Part shown: positions 42,974 to 52,169 of the stretch, in pieces
Layout: each line of letters opens with the position of its first letter
How positions within the stretch are numbered: position 1 is the first letter of the stretch
Assembly: GCA_902826305.1 (NCBI GenBank)
Contig: CADEEH010000005.1
Location: forward strand, 18,366-82,365
Reading direction: 5' to 3'
Length of the DNA stretch: 64,000 nt
DNA from: an uncultured Burkholderiales bacterium
GTDB lineage: Bacteria; Pseudomonadota; Gammaproteobacteria; Burkholderiales; Burkholderiaceae_E
The notes under the pieces: generated by a model
What the model was told of the DNA's origin: nothing
The model's database searches: none
Seen by the model: the letters and a program-made list of their open reading frames with translations, nothing else
Program-made: the position numbers and the translations under genes

Positions 42974-45900
42974 ATGAAACTGCTCGGTCGGATCTTCAAG
43001 CCGCTGCTGATCCTGCTCGGTGCGCTCGCGATCGCCGCGCTGATCTGGTTCGGCGGTCCGCTGATCGCGATCGCCGACTGGCATCCGCTGGACAGCGAGA
43101 ACGCGCGCTGGATCACGATCGCGGTGGTGCTGGTGCTCTGGCTGGGCAAGCGGATCGTCTCGGCGATCTGGTCCGGACTGACCAACCGGCGCCTGCTCGA
43201 TTCACTCGCGCGCCGACCCGTGGCGCCCGCCGCCGAGGCGCCGGATCCGCGGCTGGAGACGATCCGCCAGCGCTTCGAGCAGGCGATCTCGGTGATGGGA
43301 TCGAGTGCACTCGGCGGCGAACGCTCGTGGTGGTCGCGACTGACCGGCGGTCGTCGTTACGTCTACCAGCTGCCGTGGTACGTGTTCATCGGTCCGCCGG
43401 GCTCGGGCAAGACGACGGCGCTGCTCAATTCGGGGCTCCAGTTCCCGCTCGCGGGTCAGCTCGGCAACGATCCGGTCCGGGGCATCGGCGGCACCCGGCA
43501 CTGCGACTGGTGGTTCACCGATCGTGCGGTGATGATCGATACCGCCGGCCGCTACACGACACAGGACAGCGACTCGCTGGCCGATGCGAAGGAATGGCGC
43601 GAGTTCCTCGCCCAGCTGCGCACCCACCGCCCGCGCCAGCCGATCAACGGCGCGCTGGTCACCGTCAGTGTCGCCGACCTGCTGCAGTTGTCGCCCGCGG
43701 AGCTGTCGGCCCAGTCGATGGCGGTGCGCAGCCGGATCCACGAGTTGCTGTCGACCCTGGACAACTCGTTCCCGGTCTATGTGCTGATCACCAAGGCCGA
43801 CCTGGTCCCGGGCTTCACGGAGTTCTTCGACGGTCTCGACCGCGAGCAGCGCGAACAGGTCTGGGGCACGACGTTCCCGTTCGATCCGCGCGGGGCGCAG
43901 GTGCTGCCGCTCGCCGACCTCGAGCAGCAGTTCGACGCGCTGGTGCGCCGGATCGACCGGCAGGCGCTCGATCGGCTGCAGCAGGAACGCGACCGTGATC
44001 GCCGCGTCGCGATCTTCGGCTTCTCGCGACAACTCGCGTCGCTGAAGGCGCCGCTGTCGACGTTCCTGCGTGAAGCATTCGCCACCAGCGACCTGACGCG
44101 ATCGCCGATGATGCGTGGTGTGTACCTGACCAGCGGCACCCAGGAGGGCACGCCGATCGACCGGGTGATCGGTGCACTCGCCCGCTCGGCCGGCCTGCAG
44201 CGCCAGCTGCTGGCCCCGGCCCGCTCCTCGGGCAAGGCCTTCTTCCTCGGCCGCCTGCTCGACAGCGTGATCTTCGCCGAGTCCCCGCTCGCAGGCACCA
44301 ACCTGCAGTGGGAGCGGCGGCTGTCGCGCCTCAAGTGGACCGCGACGGTCGCCACGGCGGCGGTGGCGATCGCCGCACTCGGTGGCTGGACCTGGAGCTA
44401 CCTGAACAACCTGCGTTACCTGGACGACGTGCAGGCCAAGGTCGACCAGCTCGGCAAGGCGTTGCCGCAACCCGGTGTCGTCACCCGCGATCCACGCATC
44501 CTGCTCGATGTGCTCGCCAAGGTGCGTGCGCTGCCGCGGACCGATTCGGTCGATCCGGAATCACCGAAGCTGTCGCAGATGCTCGGCCTGTTCCAGGGCC
44601 GCAAACTCGCCGACGGCACCGACCAGGCCTACCAGCGCCTGCTGGCACAGACGTTGTCACCCTGGATCGCCGACCGGATCGCGCTCGCGTTGCGCGGCAC
44701 CGCGGCCAATCCGGAACTGCGCTACGAGACGCTGAAGACCTACCTGATGCTGGTCGATCCGGCGCGGATGAAGCCGGATGTGATCAAGGGCTGGGTCGCC
44801 TTCGATCTCGAGTCGGGTGGACTGATGCTCGATGCGGAGCAGAAACGCGAGCTCTTCACCCACGTCGACACGCTGCTCGAGCGCGGGACGATGCAGGAGA
44901 GTGTCGTCCCCGACGAACGGCTGATCGCCCAGGTCCGCACGAACCTGGCGCAGACCCCGTTCCCGCAGCGGGTCTACAACCGGTTGAAGCGCGAAGGCGC
45001 CGGCGCCGACAACCCGGAGTTCCGCATCGCACAGGCCGGCGGGCAGTCCGCGTCGCTGGTGTTCACGCGCAAGAGCGGCCGTTCGCTGAACGAGGGGATA
45101 CCCGGCCTGTACACCTACGATGGCTACCACCGCGGCTTCGCGAAGGCGCTGGACTCGGTGGTCCGCGACCTCGCCGACGAGGAGACCTGGGTGCTGGGCA
45201 TCCGCGAATCGGACAATGCCCGACGCGCGCAGACGCCCGCCGGCCGCGAGTCGCTGGCCAACGAGGTCAAGCGGCTCTACCTGATCGACTACGCGAACCA
45301 GTGGGAGCGGCTGGTGGCCGACCTGGCCCTGGTCAAGTCGCCGAACCTGACCCAGACGATCCAGGTCGCGCGGGTGCTCTCCGCGCCGGATTCGCCGCTG
45401 GCGCGGCTGCTGCGTGCGATCGTGCGCGAGGTCACGCTGACCGCATCCGATCCGAAGAACGCGGTCGACAAGACGGTGGACAAGGTCGGCGAGGCGGCGA
45501 AGGACGCGAAGAAGTCGCTCGAGCGGCTGCTCGGCCCGAGGACACCGGCGGCGATCGCGACACCGGCCGGTCCGCGCATCGAGAGCCTGGTCGACGATCG
45601 GTTCAACGCACTGCGCGCCTACGTGACCGCCCCCGCGCAGGGTGTTCCGGCACCACTCGACCAGTCGATCTCGCTGCTCAACGAGGTCTACACCCTGATG
45701 ATCGCCACCGACACCGCCGTCAGGAGCGGCAACGTGCCGCCGCCGAGCGAGCTGGCGAACAAGGTCCGCGGCGAGGCGGCGCGGATGCCCGAACCGGTGC
45801 GCTCGATGGTGACCGAACTGTCGACCGCAGGCGCCAACCAGGCGCTCGGCGCGACCCGCGACAACATCAGCCAGAACCTGTCGACCTCGATCGGCGAGTT

Positions 45901-46561
45901 CTGCAACAAGGCGATCGCGGGTCGATATCCTTTCGTGCCGGGTGCGGCGCGCGAGGTGACCCCGGAGGATTTCGCGCGGCTGTTCGCACCGAACGCGATG
46001 CTCGACGAATTCTTCCAGAAGACGCTGGCGCCGCATGTCGACACCGCGGTCAAGCCGTGGCGCTTTCGCAAGTCGGGCGACGCCTCGATGGTCGAACGCG
46101 GCTCGGCGCTGCTGCAGTTCCAGCGCGCGGCCGACATCCGCAACGTGTTCTTCGTCGGCGGCCGGGGACCCGCGGTGCGCGTCGATTTCAAGCCGATCGA
46201 GATGGACCCGGCGATCCTGCAGTTCAGCATGGACATCGACGGCCAGATGCTGCGTTACGCCCACGGTCCGGCGGTGCCGCAATCGATCCAGTGGCCCGGC
46301 ACCAAGGGCACCGGCCAGATCCGCCTGCAGATCTCCCCGCCCGGACCTTCGGGGGCCAGCGGCGTCGTGCTCGAAGGGCCGTGGGCATTGCACCGGCTGT
46401 TCGACCGGGCACAGATCGAACCGACCGCGGCGCCGGAGAAGTTCCGCGCGGCGCTCAACGTCGACGGCCGGCGCGTGTTGTTCGAGATCACCACCAGCAG
46501 CGTCGTCAATCCGTTCCGGATGACCGAACTGCGGGCGTTCCAGTGTCCGGGCCAGCTGTGA
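42974..46561 (+). CDS. tssM: T6SS inner-membrane protein TssM
   Basis: 1,195 residues from the ATG at 42974. Two N-terminal transmembrane helices (about 8-28 and 48-65), a cytoplasmic NTPase-like domain with Walker A GPPGSGKTT at 140-148 and MIDTAGRYTTQDSDSLADAK, a third transmembrane helix near 460 (ATVATAAVAIAALGGWTWSY), then the large periplasmic domain ending in the TssJ-binding beta region. Normal length. It bridges the inner and outer membranes between TssL and TssJ. The tagF start overlaps its stop (GTGA). Confidence 0.96.
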   Translation: MKLLGRIFKPLLILLGALAIAALIWFGGPLIAIADWHPLDSENARWITIAVVLVLWLGKRIVSAIWSGLTNRRLLDSLARRPVAPAAEAPDPRLETIRQRFEQAISVMGSSALGGERSWWSRLTGGRRYVYQLPWYVFIGPPGSGKTTALLNSGLQFPLAGQLGNDPVRGIGGTRHCDWWFTDRAVMIDTAGRYTTQDSDSLADAKEWREFLAQLRTHRPRQPINGALVTVSVADLLQLSPAELSAQSMAVRSRIHELLSTLDNSFPVYVLITKADLVPGFTEFFDGLDREQREQVWGTTFPFDPRGAQVLPLADLEQQFDALVRRIDRQALDRLQQERDRDRRVAIFGFSRQLASLKAPLSTFLREAFATSDLTRSPMMRGVYLTSGTQEGTPIDRVIGALARSAGLQRQLLAPARSSGKAFFLGRLLDSVIFAESPLAGTNLQWERRLSRLKWTATVATAAVAIAALGGWTWSYLNNLRYLDDVQAKVDQLGKALPQPGVVTRDPRILLDVLAKVRALPRTDSVDPESPKLSQMLGLFQGRKLADGTDQAYQRLLAQTLSPWIADRIALALRGTAANPELRYETLKTYLMLVDPARMKPDVIKGWVAFDLESGGLMLDAEQKRELFTHVDTLLERGTMQESVVPDERLIAQVRTNLAQTPFPQRVYNRLKREGAGADNPEFRIAQAGGQSASLVFTRKSGRSLNEGIPGLYTYDGYHRGFAKALDSVVRDLADEETWVLGIRESDNARRAQTPAGRESLANEVKRLYLIDYANQWERLVADLALVKSPNLTQTIQVARVLSAPDSPLARLLRAIVREVTLTASDPKNAVDKTVDKVGEAAKDAKKSLERLLGPRTPAAIATPAGPRIESLVDDRFNALRAYVTAPAQGVPAPLDQSISLLNEVYTLMIATDTAVRSGNVPPPSELANKVRGEAARMPEPVRSMVTELSTAGANQALGATRDNISQNLSTSIGEFCNKAIAGRYPFVPGAAREVTPEDFARLFAPNAMLDEFFQKTLAPHVDTAVKPWRFRKSGDASMVERGSALLQFQRAADIRNVFFVGGRGPAVRVDFKPIEMDPAILQFSMDIDGQMLRYAHGPAVPQSIQWPGTKGTGQIRLQISPPGPSGASGVVLEGPWALHRLFDRAQIEPTAAPEKFRAALNVDGRRVLFEITTSSVVNPFRMTELRAFQCPGQL

Positions 46562-47373
46562 ACGGCCGGCCCGATCCCGGCGACGGCAGCGAGCCGCGGT
46601 CGGTGCCCACCGGTACCGCCGCGCCGTCCGCAACGGGCGAGGCCGCCGTGCACCCGGTGCCCGAGGGTGGCGGCCGCGACCCCGGCCCGCCTGCCGTGCC
46701 CACCGTCGACGACGACGGTTACGCCGTCACCGAGATCGCGCCGATGTCGCGACCAGCTGCCGCGGTCCCGACGCTCACACCAGCCGGATGGTTCGGCAAG
46801 ATTCCGGCGCTCGGCGACTTCGCCAGACGCCGGCTGCCCGATCCGTTCGTCGAGCGATGGGATGGCTGGCTGCAGGCGGGCATGGCGCACGGGCGCGCGC
46901 GGCACGGTGACCGGTGGCTCGACCTGTACCTGACCTTCCCGGTGTGGCGCTTCCTGATCGGGCCCGAGACGCCGGGCGCGGATGCCTGGTGTGGTGTGCT
47001 GCTGCCATCGGTCGACCGCGTCGGTCGCTGTTTTCCATTGACGATCGCTCGGACCTGCCCGTCGACCCTGCTGGCCGCCGGCCTGGAGGCGCTCGAAAGT
47101 GGCCTCGCGCCGCTGGCGGTCGCGGGCCTGGCCGCGCTCGACGGCGAGGCCCTGGACACGTTCGACGCACGGCTCGCCACAGGGTCCGCGGACCCTGCCG
47201 GCGAGGGCGTGCCGATCCCGGCGTTGCGACGGACGACCGCACAACTGATGCTGGCCGGGTTGGGTGGACGCGGCCTGTGGTGGGCTTTCGACGCCGGCGC
47301 CGTCGAGCCGACCCTGCGCGTCGAGCCGGCGACGCTGACTCCCGAACTCTTCGCCGCGCTGGTCACCGGATGA
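46558..47373 (+). CDS. tagF: T6SS-associated protein TagF
   Basis: 271 residues from a GTG overlapping the tssM stop. The N-terminal about 75 residues are Pro/Gly-rich and disordered. The domain that follows is TagF/DUF2094: GWFGKIPALGDFARRRLPDP, FVERWDGWLQAGM, WRFLIGPETPGADAWCGVLL and VGRCFPLTIAR. TagF acts in post-translational control of T6SS, in some species as a repressor. The long disordered N-terminus is unusual; a start at the ATG near 46744 is possible. Confidence 0.88.
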   Translation: MNGRPDPGDGSEPRSVPTGTAAPSATGEAAVHPVPEGGGRDPGPPAVPTVDDDGYAVTEIAPMSRPAAAVPTLTPAGWFGKIPALGDFARRRLPDPFVERWDGWLQAGMAHGRARHGDRWLDLYLTFPVWRFLIGPETPGADAWCGVLLPSVDRVGRCFPLTIARTCPSTLLAAGLEALESGLAPLAVAGLAALDGEALDTFDARLATGSADPAGEGVPIPALRRTTAQLMLAGLGGRGLWWAFDAGAVEPTLRVEPATLTPELFAALVTG

Positions 47374-47451
47374 TCCGGCAAACCCGAGAGGCTGGCGATT
47401 CGACGGCGACAACGTCGTCACGGATCCGTGCAACGTCCTCCTTCGGTCGTA

Positions 47452-47480
47452 TTGCCGGTTGCCCGCCGCGGCCGGACAAT
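47452..47480 (+). promoter_or_regulatory. Candidate sigma-70 promoter of the OmpA-family gene
   Basis: TTGCCG (47452-47457) and GACAAT (47475-47480) with a 17-base spacer lie 30 bases before the ATG at 47511, which has GGAGG about eight bases upstream. This suggests the OmpA-family gene has its own transcript in addition to read-through from tagF. Seen by eye only. Confidence 0.35.
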
Positions 47481-47510
47481 GGCCTCATCACGCGGTGGAG
47501 GTAGCCAGAC

Positions 47511-48140
47511 ATGAAATCGATACAGGCCCAGGTGTTCACGCCGGCCCTCCGCGCTTCGGCCGGCACGGTGGCGATCGCGATCCTGCTGGCGGCCGCCGTC
47601 TGCAGCTCGGTGGCGTTCGCCCAATCCGATCCGGGCAAGGTGTTCAACGAGGCGACCCTCGACGAAGCGGAACTGATCCGCGCGCTGACCCCGCCTCCGC
47701 CGGGTGTGCGCGGGCGCAGCATCCGGGTGCAGCCCGCAGGGGGTGGCGGTGGCGGACGTCGCCAGCCGCCGGTTGCCAGCACGACGCCGGGTTCCGGCGG
47801 AGCCGCCTCGGTGCTGATCACCTTCGAGACCGACTCCAGCGACCTGACACCGCAGTCCAAGTCGCAACTCGACGTGGTCGCCCGCGCGCTGGGTTCCGAC
47901 AAGCTGTCGTCGTTCACGTTCGCGATCGAAGGTCACGCGGATCCGCGCGGCGGTCCCGACTACAACATGAAGCTGTCGCAGGATCGCGCCGACAACGTCG
48001 TCGACTACCTCGTCACCGCACACCACATTCCGCGCGAGCGCCTGAAGGCGATCGGCCGCGGCGATCAGGAACTGCTGCGACCCGATCTGCCGATCGCGCC
48101 GGAGAATCGGCGGGTGACGTTCAAGACACAGGTCGAGTAG
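47511..48140 (+). CDS. OmpA-family periplasmic/outer-membrane protein
   Basis: 209 residues. Signal peptide about 1-37 (AIAILLAAAVCSSVAFA, cleavage after AFA). Then a Pro/Gly-rich linker about 60-95 and a C-terminal OmpA-like domain: VLITFETDSSDLTPQSKSQL, IEGHADPRGGPDYNMKLSQD and RADNVVDYLV, with RRVTFK at the end. The GHxD and NxxLSxxRA-type residues for diaminopimelate binding are present in slightly altered form. It probably binds peptidoglycan and may support the T6SS membrane complex, as TagL-like proteins do, though TssL already has such a domain. Confidence 0.8.
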   Translation: MKSIQAQVFTPALRASAGTVAIAILLAAAVCSSVAFAQSDPGKVFNEATLDEAELIRALTPPPPGVRGRSIRVQPAGGGGGGRRQPPVASTTPGSGGAASVLITFETDSSDLTPQSKSQLDVVARALGSDKLSSFTFAIEGHADPRGGPDYNMKLSQDRADNVVDYLVTAHHIPRERLKAIGRGDQELLRPDLPIAPENRRVTFKTQVE

Positions 48141-48149
48141 TCGCCGGCG

Positions 48150-49226
48150 TCAGCCCCGGGCGTCGAAGCGCAGGATCGCCTGCGCGATGCCCGACAACGG
48201 CAGGATCTCGTCGACCGCGCCGAGCGCGATCGCCTCCTTCGGCATGCCGAAGACCACGCAGGACTCCTCGTCCTGTGCGACCGTGCGTGCGCCGGCGTTG
48301 TGCATCTGTTCCATGCCTCGCGCGCCGTCGTTGCCCATGCCGGTCAGGATCAGCGCCAGTGCGTCCTTGCCGGCACATTCGGCCGCCGAACGGAACAGCA
48401 CATCGACCGAGGGCTTGTGCCGGTTGACCGGCGGGCCATCGAACACGTTGACGAAATACTGGCCGTTGGCCTTGCGCAGCTTCATGTGACGGCCACCCGG
48501 TGCGATCAGCACGGTGCCTCGCTCCAGCCGGTCACCCTCGCGCGCCTCGCGCACCGTGACCGCGCAGACCTTGTCGAGCCGCTGCGCACACGGACCGGTG
48601 AAGTTCTCCGGCATGTGCTGGACGATCGCGATGCCCGGGCAGTCCTTCGGCAACCCCGAGAGCACCGTCTCGATCGCGTGGATGCCGCCGGTGGAACTGC
48701 CGAGCACCACCGGCTTGTTCGTCGACAGCGCATGCAACCCGATCGGCTTGGTGAGCGGTGCGGCGGGTGCGGCGGTGCCGCCGGCCGTGCTCGCACCGGC
48801 CGTGTTCGTACCGGCAATTCGTCGCGGCCGCGACTGCGCCGCCGTCCTCAGCGCCTGCACCATCTCGCGACGTGAGCCCTCGAGGAAGTCCTTCAGGCCG
48901 AGTCGCGGCTTGGTGATCACCGCGACCGCGCCGCTGGCCATCGCCTCGGCCGCCATTTCGCCGCCCTTGGTCGTCAACGTCGAACAGATCACGGTCGGAA
49001 TCGGGTCGCTGGCCATGATCTGACGCAGGAACGTCAGACCGTCCATGCCGGGCATCTCGATGTCCAGCAGCAACACGTCGGGCCGGTTGTTGCGCAGCAC
49101 CGGTGCCGCCAGCAGCGGGTTCGGTGCCGCGCCGATCAGCTCGAAGGTCGGATCGTCGCGCAGCAGGTGCTGGACCGTCTGGCGCACGATCGCCGAATCG
49201 TCGACGACATAGACCTTGATCGCCAT
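48150..49226 (-). CDS. cheB: Chemotaxis methylesterase/deamidase CheB
   Basis: 358 residues, start ATG with AGGAG seven bases upstream. Receiver domain (YVVDDSAIVRQTV; VLLLDIEMPGMDGLTF with the phospho-Asp; CSTLTTKGGE), Ala/Gly linker about 150-170, then catalytic domain with Ser in VVLGSSTGGIHAIE, His in IVQHMPENFT and Asp in LILTGMGNDGARGM. It removes methyl groups from receptors. Last gene of the chemosensory operon; its 3' end is 9 bases from the OmpA gene's end (convergent). Confidence 0.96.
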   Translation of the reverse strand: MAIKVYVVDDSAIVRQTVQHLLRDDPTFELIGAAPNPLLAAPVLRNNRPDVLLLDIEMPGMDGLTFLRQIMASDPIPTVICSTLTTKGGEMAAEAMASGAVAVITKPRLGLKDFLEGSRREMVQALRTAAQSRPRRIAGTNTAGASTAGGTAAPAAPLTKPIGLHALSTNKPVVLGSSTGGIHAIETVLSGLPKDCPGIAIVQHMPENFTGPCAQRLDKVCAVTVREAREGDRLERGTVLIAPGGRHMKLRKANGQYFVNVFDGPPVNRHKPSVDVLFRSAAECAGKDALALILTGMGNDGARGMEQMHNAGARTVAQDEESCVVFGMPKEAIALGAVDEILPLSGIAQAILRFDARG

Positions 49227-49247
49227 TATTGGCTCCTGGTTGCTTGC

Positions 49248-49718
49248 TCAGACCGCGACCGCGGCCACCTCGGGCTCGCCGGGACCGACGGTCCAGCGCA
49301 ACCGGCGATAGACGTTGCCGCCGACATCCTCGTGCAGGGTCTGCACGCCATCGTCGGCGAGTCGATCGATGACCGCCTGGATGTTGCGCTCACCGACGTG
49401 ATTGCCGCTGCGGAACAGGTGCGGGAACATGTTGCCGCCGCCGTAGACGTACGCTTCACACATCCGCGGCTGGATGCCGCGTCCGGTCAGCAGCGCGTAC
49501 ATCCGGTCGATCGCGGGGCCGGCATGGGCGGCGTTGCCGGGTTCACTCAGGGACCCCGACGAATGCACGATGTGGCACATCACGCCGATCGTGCGACGCG
49601 GGTCCGTCAGGATCACCGCGACGCACGATCCGAGCAGCGTCTCCAGCCGGTCGCCGCGTTCGCCGCAGGCGACATCACCCGGATGGAGCACGTGGACCAC
49701 GCTCGCGTGACGGCTCAT
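49248..49718 (-). CDS. cheD: Chemoreceptor glutamine deamidase CheD
   Basis: 156 residues from an ATG overlapping the cheR stop (ATGA). Catalytic Cys in LLGSCVAVILTDP and His in MCHIVHSSG, and the conserved YVYGGGNMFPHL segment. CheD deamidates receptor glutamines and can be tuned by CheC or CheY-P. Usual length; lies between cheR and cheB as in many beta- and gammaproteobacteria. Confidence 0.95.
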   Translation of the reverse strand: MSRHASVVHVLHPGDVACGERGDRLETLLGSCVAVILTDPRRTIGVMCHIVHSSGSLSEPGNAAHAGPAIDRMYALLTGRGIQPRMCEAYVYGGGNMFPHLFRSGNHVGERNIQAVIDRLADDGVQTLHEDVGGNVYRRLRWTVGPGEPEVAAVAV

Positions 49719-50527
49719 CCGGCCACCTTGCGAAACGCCCCGGGCGCGACCACCTGGATCGGCGTCTGGCAGGGGATGCGGCCTTCGGCGGTGCCGATGA
49801 ACATCAGTCCGCCCGGGCGCAGCCGCCCCAGCACCCGATCGACCACTGCGCTCTTGGTCTCGGCGTCGAAATAGATCATCACGTTGCGAAGGAACACGAC
49901 GTCGAACGGCCCGATGTCGTCGATCGGCTGGCACAGGTTCAGGCGCCCGAACCGTACACGCGCCCGCAGTTCCGGGCGCAGCATCGACTTGCCCTCGTCG
50001 GCGCCGTCCCCGCGCAGACAGTAGCGGCGCAGCCGCTCGGGCGAGACCGCGCGCAACCGATCCTCCGGAACGATGCCGCCGATCGCCGATCGCAACACCC
50101 GGTCGCTGATGTCGGTACCCAGCACCGACCAGGCCGAACCGATCACCCCCTGCATCTGAAGGTCCGCCAGCAGCATCGCGATCGAGTACGGCTCGTCGCC
50201 GAAGGAACAGGCCGCGCTCCACACCGCCAGCGAGCGTGGCCGCTCGCGCCGCATCTCGTCCTCGAGCAGGTCGAAGTGCGCGGGCTCGCGGAAGAAGTAG
50301 GTCTCGTTGGTCGTCAGCAGGTCGACGGCCATCTGGAACTCGCCACCGTCGTCCTCGGCTTCGATCCTCGCCGCGTATTCGTCGAACCCTTCGAGCCCCA
50401 GCCGCTGGATCCGCGGGCCGAGCCGCGACGACACCAGCGACTTCTTGTTGTCGCTGAAGGAAAGCCCGATCGTGTTGTACATCAGATCGGCGATGCGCCA
50501 GAACGTCTGGTCACTCAGGTCGAGCAT
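49715..50527 (-). CDS. cheR: Chemoreceptor methyltransferase CheR (pentapeptide-dependent type)
   Basis: 270 residues from the ATG at 50527; GGAG is six bases upstream of it and only three from the preceding GTG. N-terminal helical domain, then SAM-binding fold with VWSAACSFGDEPYSIAMLLA and VFLRNVMIYFDAETK. The beta-subdomain loop LRGDGADEGKSMLRPELRA matches the Gly-rich loop of E. coli CheR (RGTGPHEG), which marks CheR proteins that bind a C-terminal receptor pentapeptide. Both receptors in this operon end in NFRPY. Confidence 0.95.
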   Translation of the reverse strand: MLDLSDQTFWRIADLMYNTIGLSFSDNKKSLVSSRLGPRIQRLGLEGFDEYAARIEAEDDGGEFQMAVDLLTTNETYFFREPAHFDLLEDEMRRERPRSLAVWSAACSFGDEPYSIAMLLADLQMQGVIGSAWSVLGTDISDRVLRSAIGGIVPEDRLRAVSPERLRRYCLRGDGADEGKSMLRPELRARVRFGRLNLCQPIDDIGPFDVVFLRNVMIYFDAETKSAVVDRVLGRLRPGGLMFIGTAEGRIPCQTPIQVVAPGAFRKVAG

Positions 50528-50563
50528 CACGGTCTCCGCGGGGTCTCGGTGGATTCGCGCCGA

Positions 50564-51094
50564 TCAGGCGACGGCGCCGCAGGCGGGTTCACACAGGCGC
50601 GCCATCTCGTCGATGTCCAGCACACGATCGGGGTCGATGACGATCACGAAGCGGCCGTCCACCTTGCCCATCGCGCGGATGAAATCGCGCCGCACGCTGG
50701 CACCGAAATCCGGCGACGGTTCGAGTTGATCGGCGGGCAGTTCGAGCACTTCGCTGACCGAATCGACGAGCAGGCCGAGTTCGACCCGCTCCTGGCTTCG
50801 CATCGCGTCGAAGATCACGATGCAGGTCTTGGGACCGACACAGGCCGGGGCCCGTCCGAAACGCGACTGCAGGTCGATCACCGGCACCACCGCACCGCGC
50901 AGGTTGATGACACCACGCACGAACGCGGGCATCAGCGGTACGACGGTCATGGGCCCGTGCTGGATGATCTCGCGCACGTTGTGGATGTCCATCGCGAACA
51001 CCTCGCCGCCGAGCGAGAAGGTCAGCAGCTGGGCTACGGACGCGCCGGTCGTGCCGGTCGTGTCGTCGGCCGACCGGCCGGTGTGCGGGTTCAT
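50564..51094 (-). CDS. cheW: Chemotaxis coupling protein CheW
   Basis: 176 residues from the ATG at 51094 (GGAG six bases upstream). Single CheW domain: LLTFSLGGEVFAMDIHNVRE, GVINLRGAVVPVIDLQSRF and LGLLVDSVSEVLELPADQL. It couples CheA to the receptors. Starts 15 bases after the first receptor gene's stop. Confidence 0.96.
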   Translation of the reverse strand: MNPHTGRSADDTTGTTGASVAQLLTFSLGGEVFAMDIHNVREIIQHGPMTVVPLMPAFVRGVINLRGAVVPVIDLQSRFGRAPACVGPKTCIVIFDAMRSQERVELGLLVDSVSEVLELPADQLEPSPDFGASVRRDFIRAMGKVDGRFVIVIDPDRVLDIDEMARLCEPACGAVA

Positions 51095-51109
51095 CGACGG
51101 CTCCACGGA

Positions 51110-52169
51110 TCAGTACGGCCGGAAGTTGCCGTGGGTGCCGGTGGCCGGCGCGGCCGACGACCCGGCGCTCGCCGGGCGGCTGCGCGTATTGCGTGCGCGC
51201 ATCGGCGAGTTCGTGGCGCGACGCTCGGGCGCCGGCGCCTCGTCGCGCTGGCCGTCCAGGCTGAAGAAGGCCACCGCCTGGGCCAGCTGCTCGGCCTGTC
51301 CCGACAGCTCCTCGGAGGTCGCCGCCAGCTCCTCGGAGGCCGAGGCATTCTGCTGCGTGGTCTTGCTCAGCGCCGACATCGCCGTGCCGATCTGGGTGAC
51401 CGACTGGCTCTGCTCCGAGGAGGCCGCCGCGATCTCCTGCACCAGCTCGGAGGTCTTCTGGATCGACGGCACGATCTCGTCGAGCAGGTTGCCCGCACGC
51501 TCGGCGGTGGACACGCTGCGCCCGGCCAGATCGCCGATCTCCCGGGCCGCCGCCTGGCTGCGTTCGGCCAGCTTGCGCACCTCGGCGGCGACCACCGCGA
51601 AGCCCTTGCCGTGTTCGCCGGCGCGCGCGGCCTCGATCGCCGCGTTGAGCGCCAGCAGGTTGGTCTGGTAGGCGATGTCGTCGACGATCGAGATCTTCTG
51701 GGCGATCTGTTTCATCGCCGTCACCGTCTCGGTCACCGCCTCGCCGCCTTCACCCGCCTCGCGGCTGGCCTTGGTCGCCATCCCGTCGGTGACGCGCGCG
51801 TTGTCGCTGTTTTGCGTGATCGACGCCGACATCATGTCGATCGACGCCGTCGTCTCCTCCACCGACGAGGCCTGCTCGCTGGCCGACTGCGACAGGCTCT
51901 GCGCGGTCGCGCTGACCTGGTTGGCCGCACCGGTCAGCGCATCGGCCGCCGCCCGCACCTCGCTCAGCACCCTCGTGAGCTGATCGGCCGTCTCGTTTCC
52001 GCTTTGCTTGACCGCCGCGAACAGCCCCTGGTATTCGCGTTCGATGCGCCAGGACAGGTTGCCCTCCGAGAACGCCTTGAGCAGCGCCGCCACATCGTTC
52101 AGACCTTGTTCACTGGTCTTCATGACGTCGTTGACACCCTGCGACAGCACCTTGAAGAAGCCCTGCTTG
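51110..52169. repeat. Long direct repeat, copy 1 (receptor signalling half)
   Basis: About 1,060 bases nearly identical to 53863-54922; I see two mismatches, both near the 3' end of the gene (gcgcgg versus gtgtgg). It encodes the HAMP-proximal linker, the entire MA domain and the C-terminal tether of receptor 1. The match stops abruptly at the HAMP/PAS side. Confidence 0.95.
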
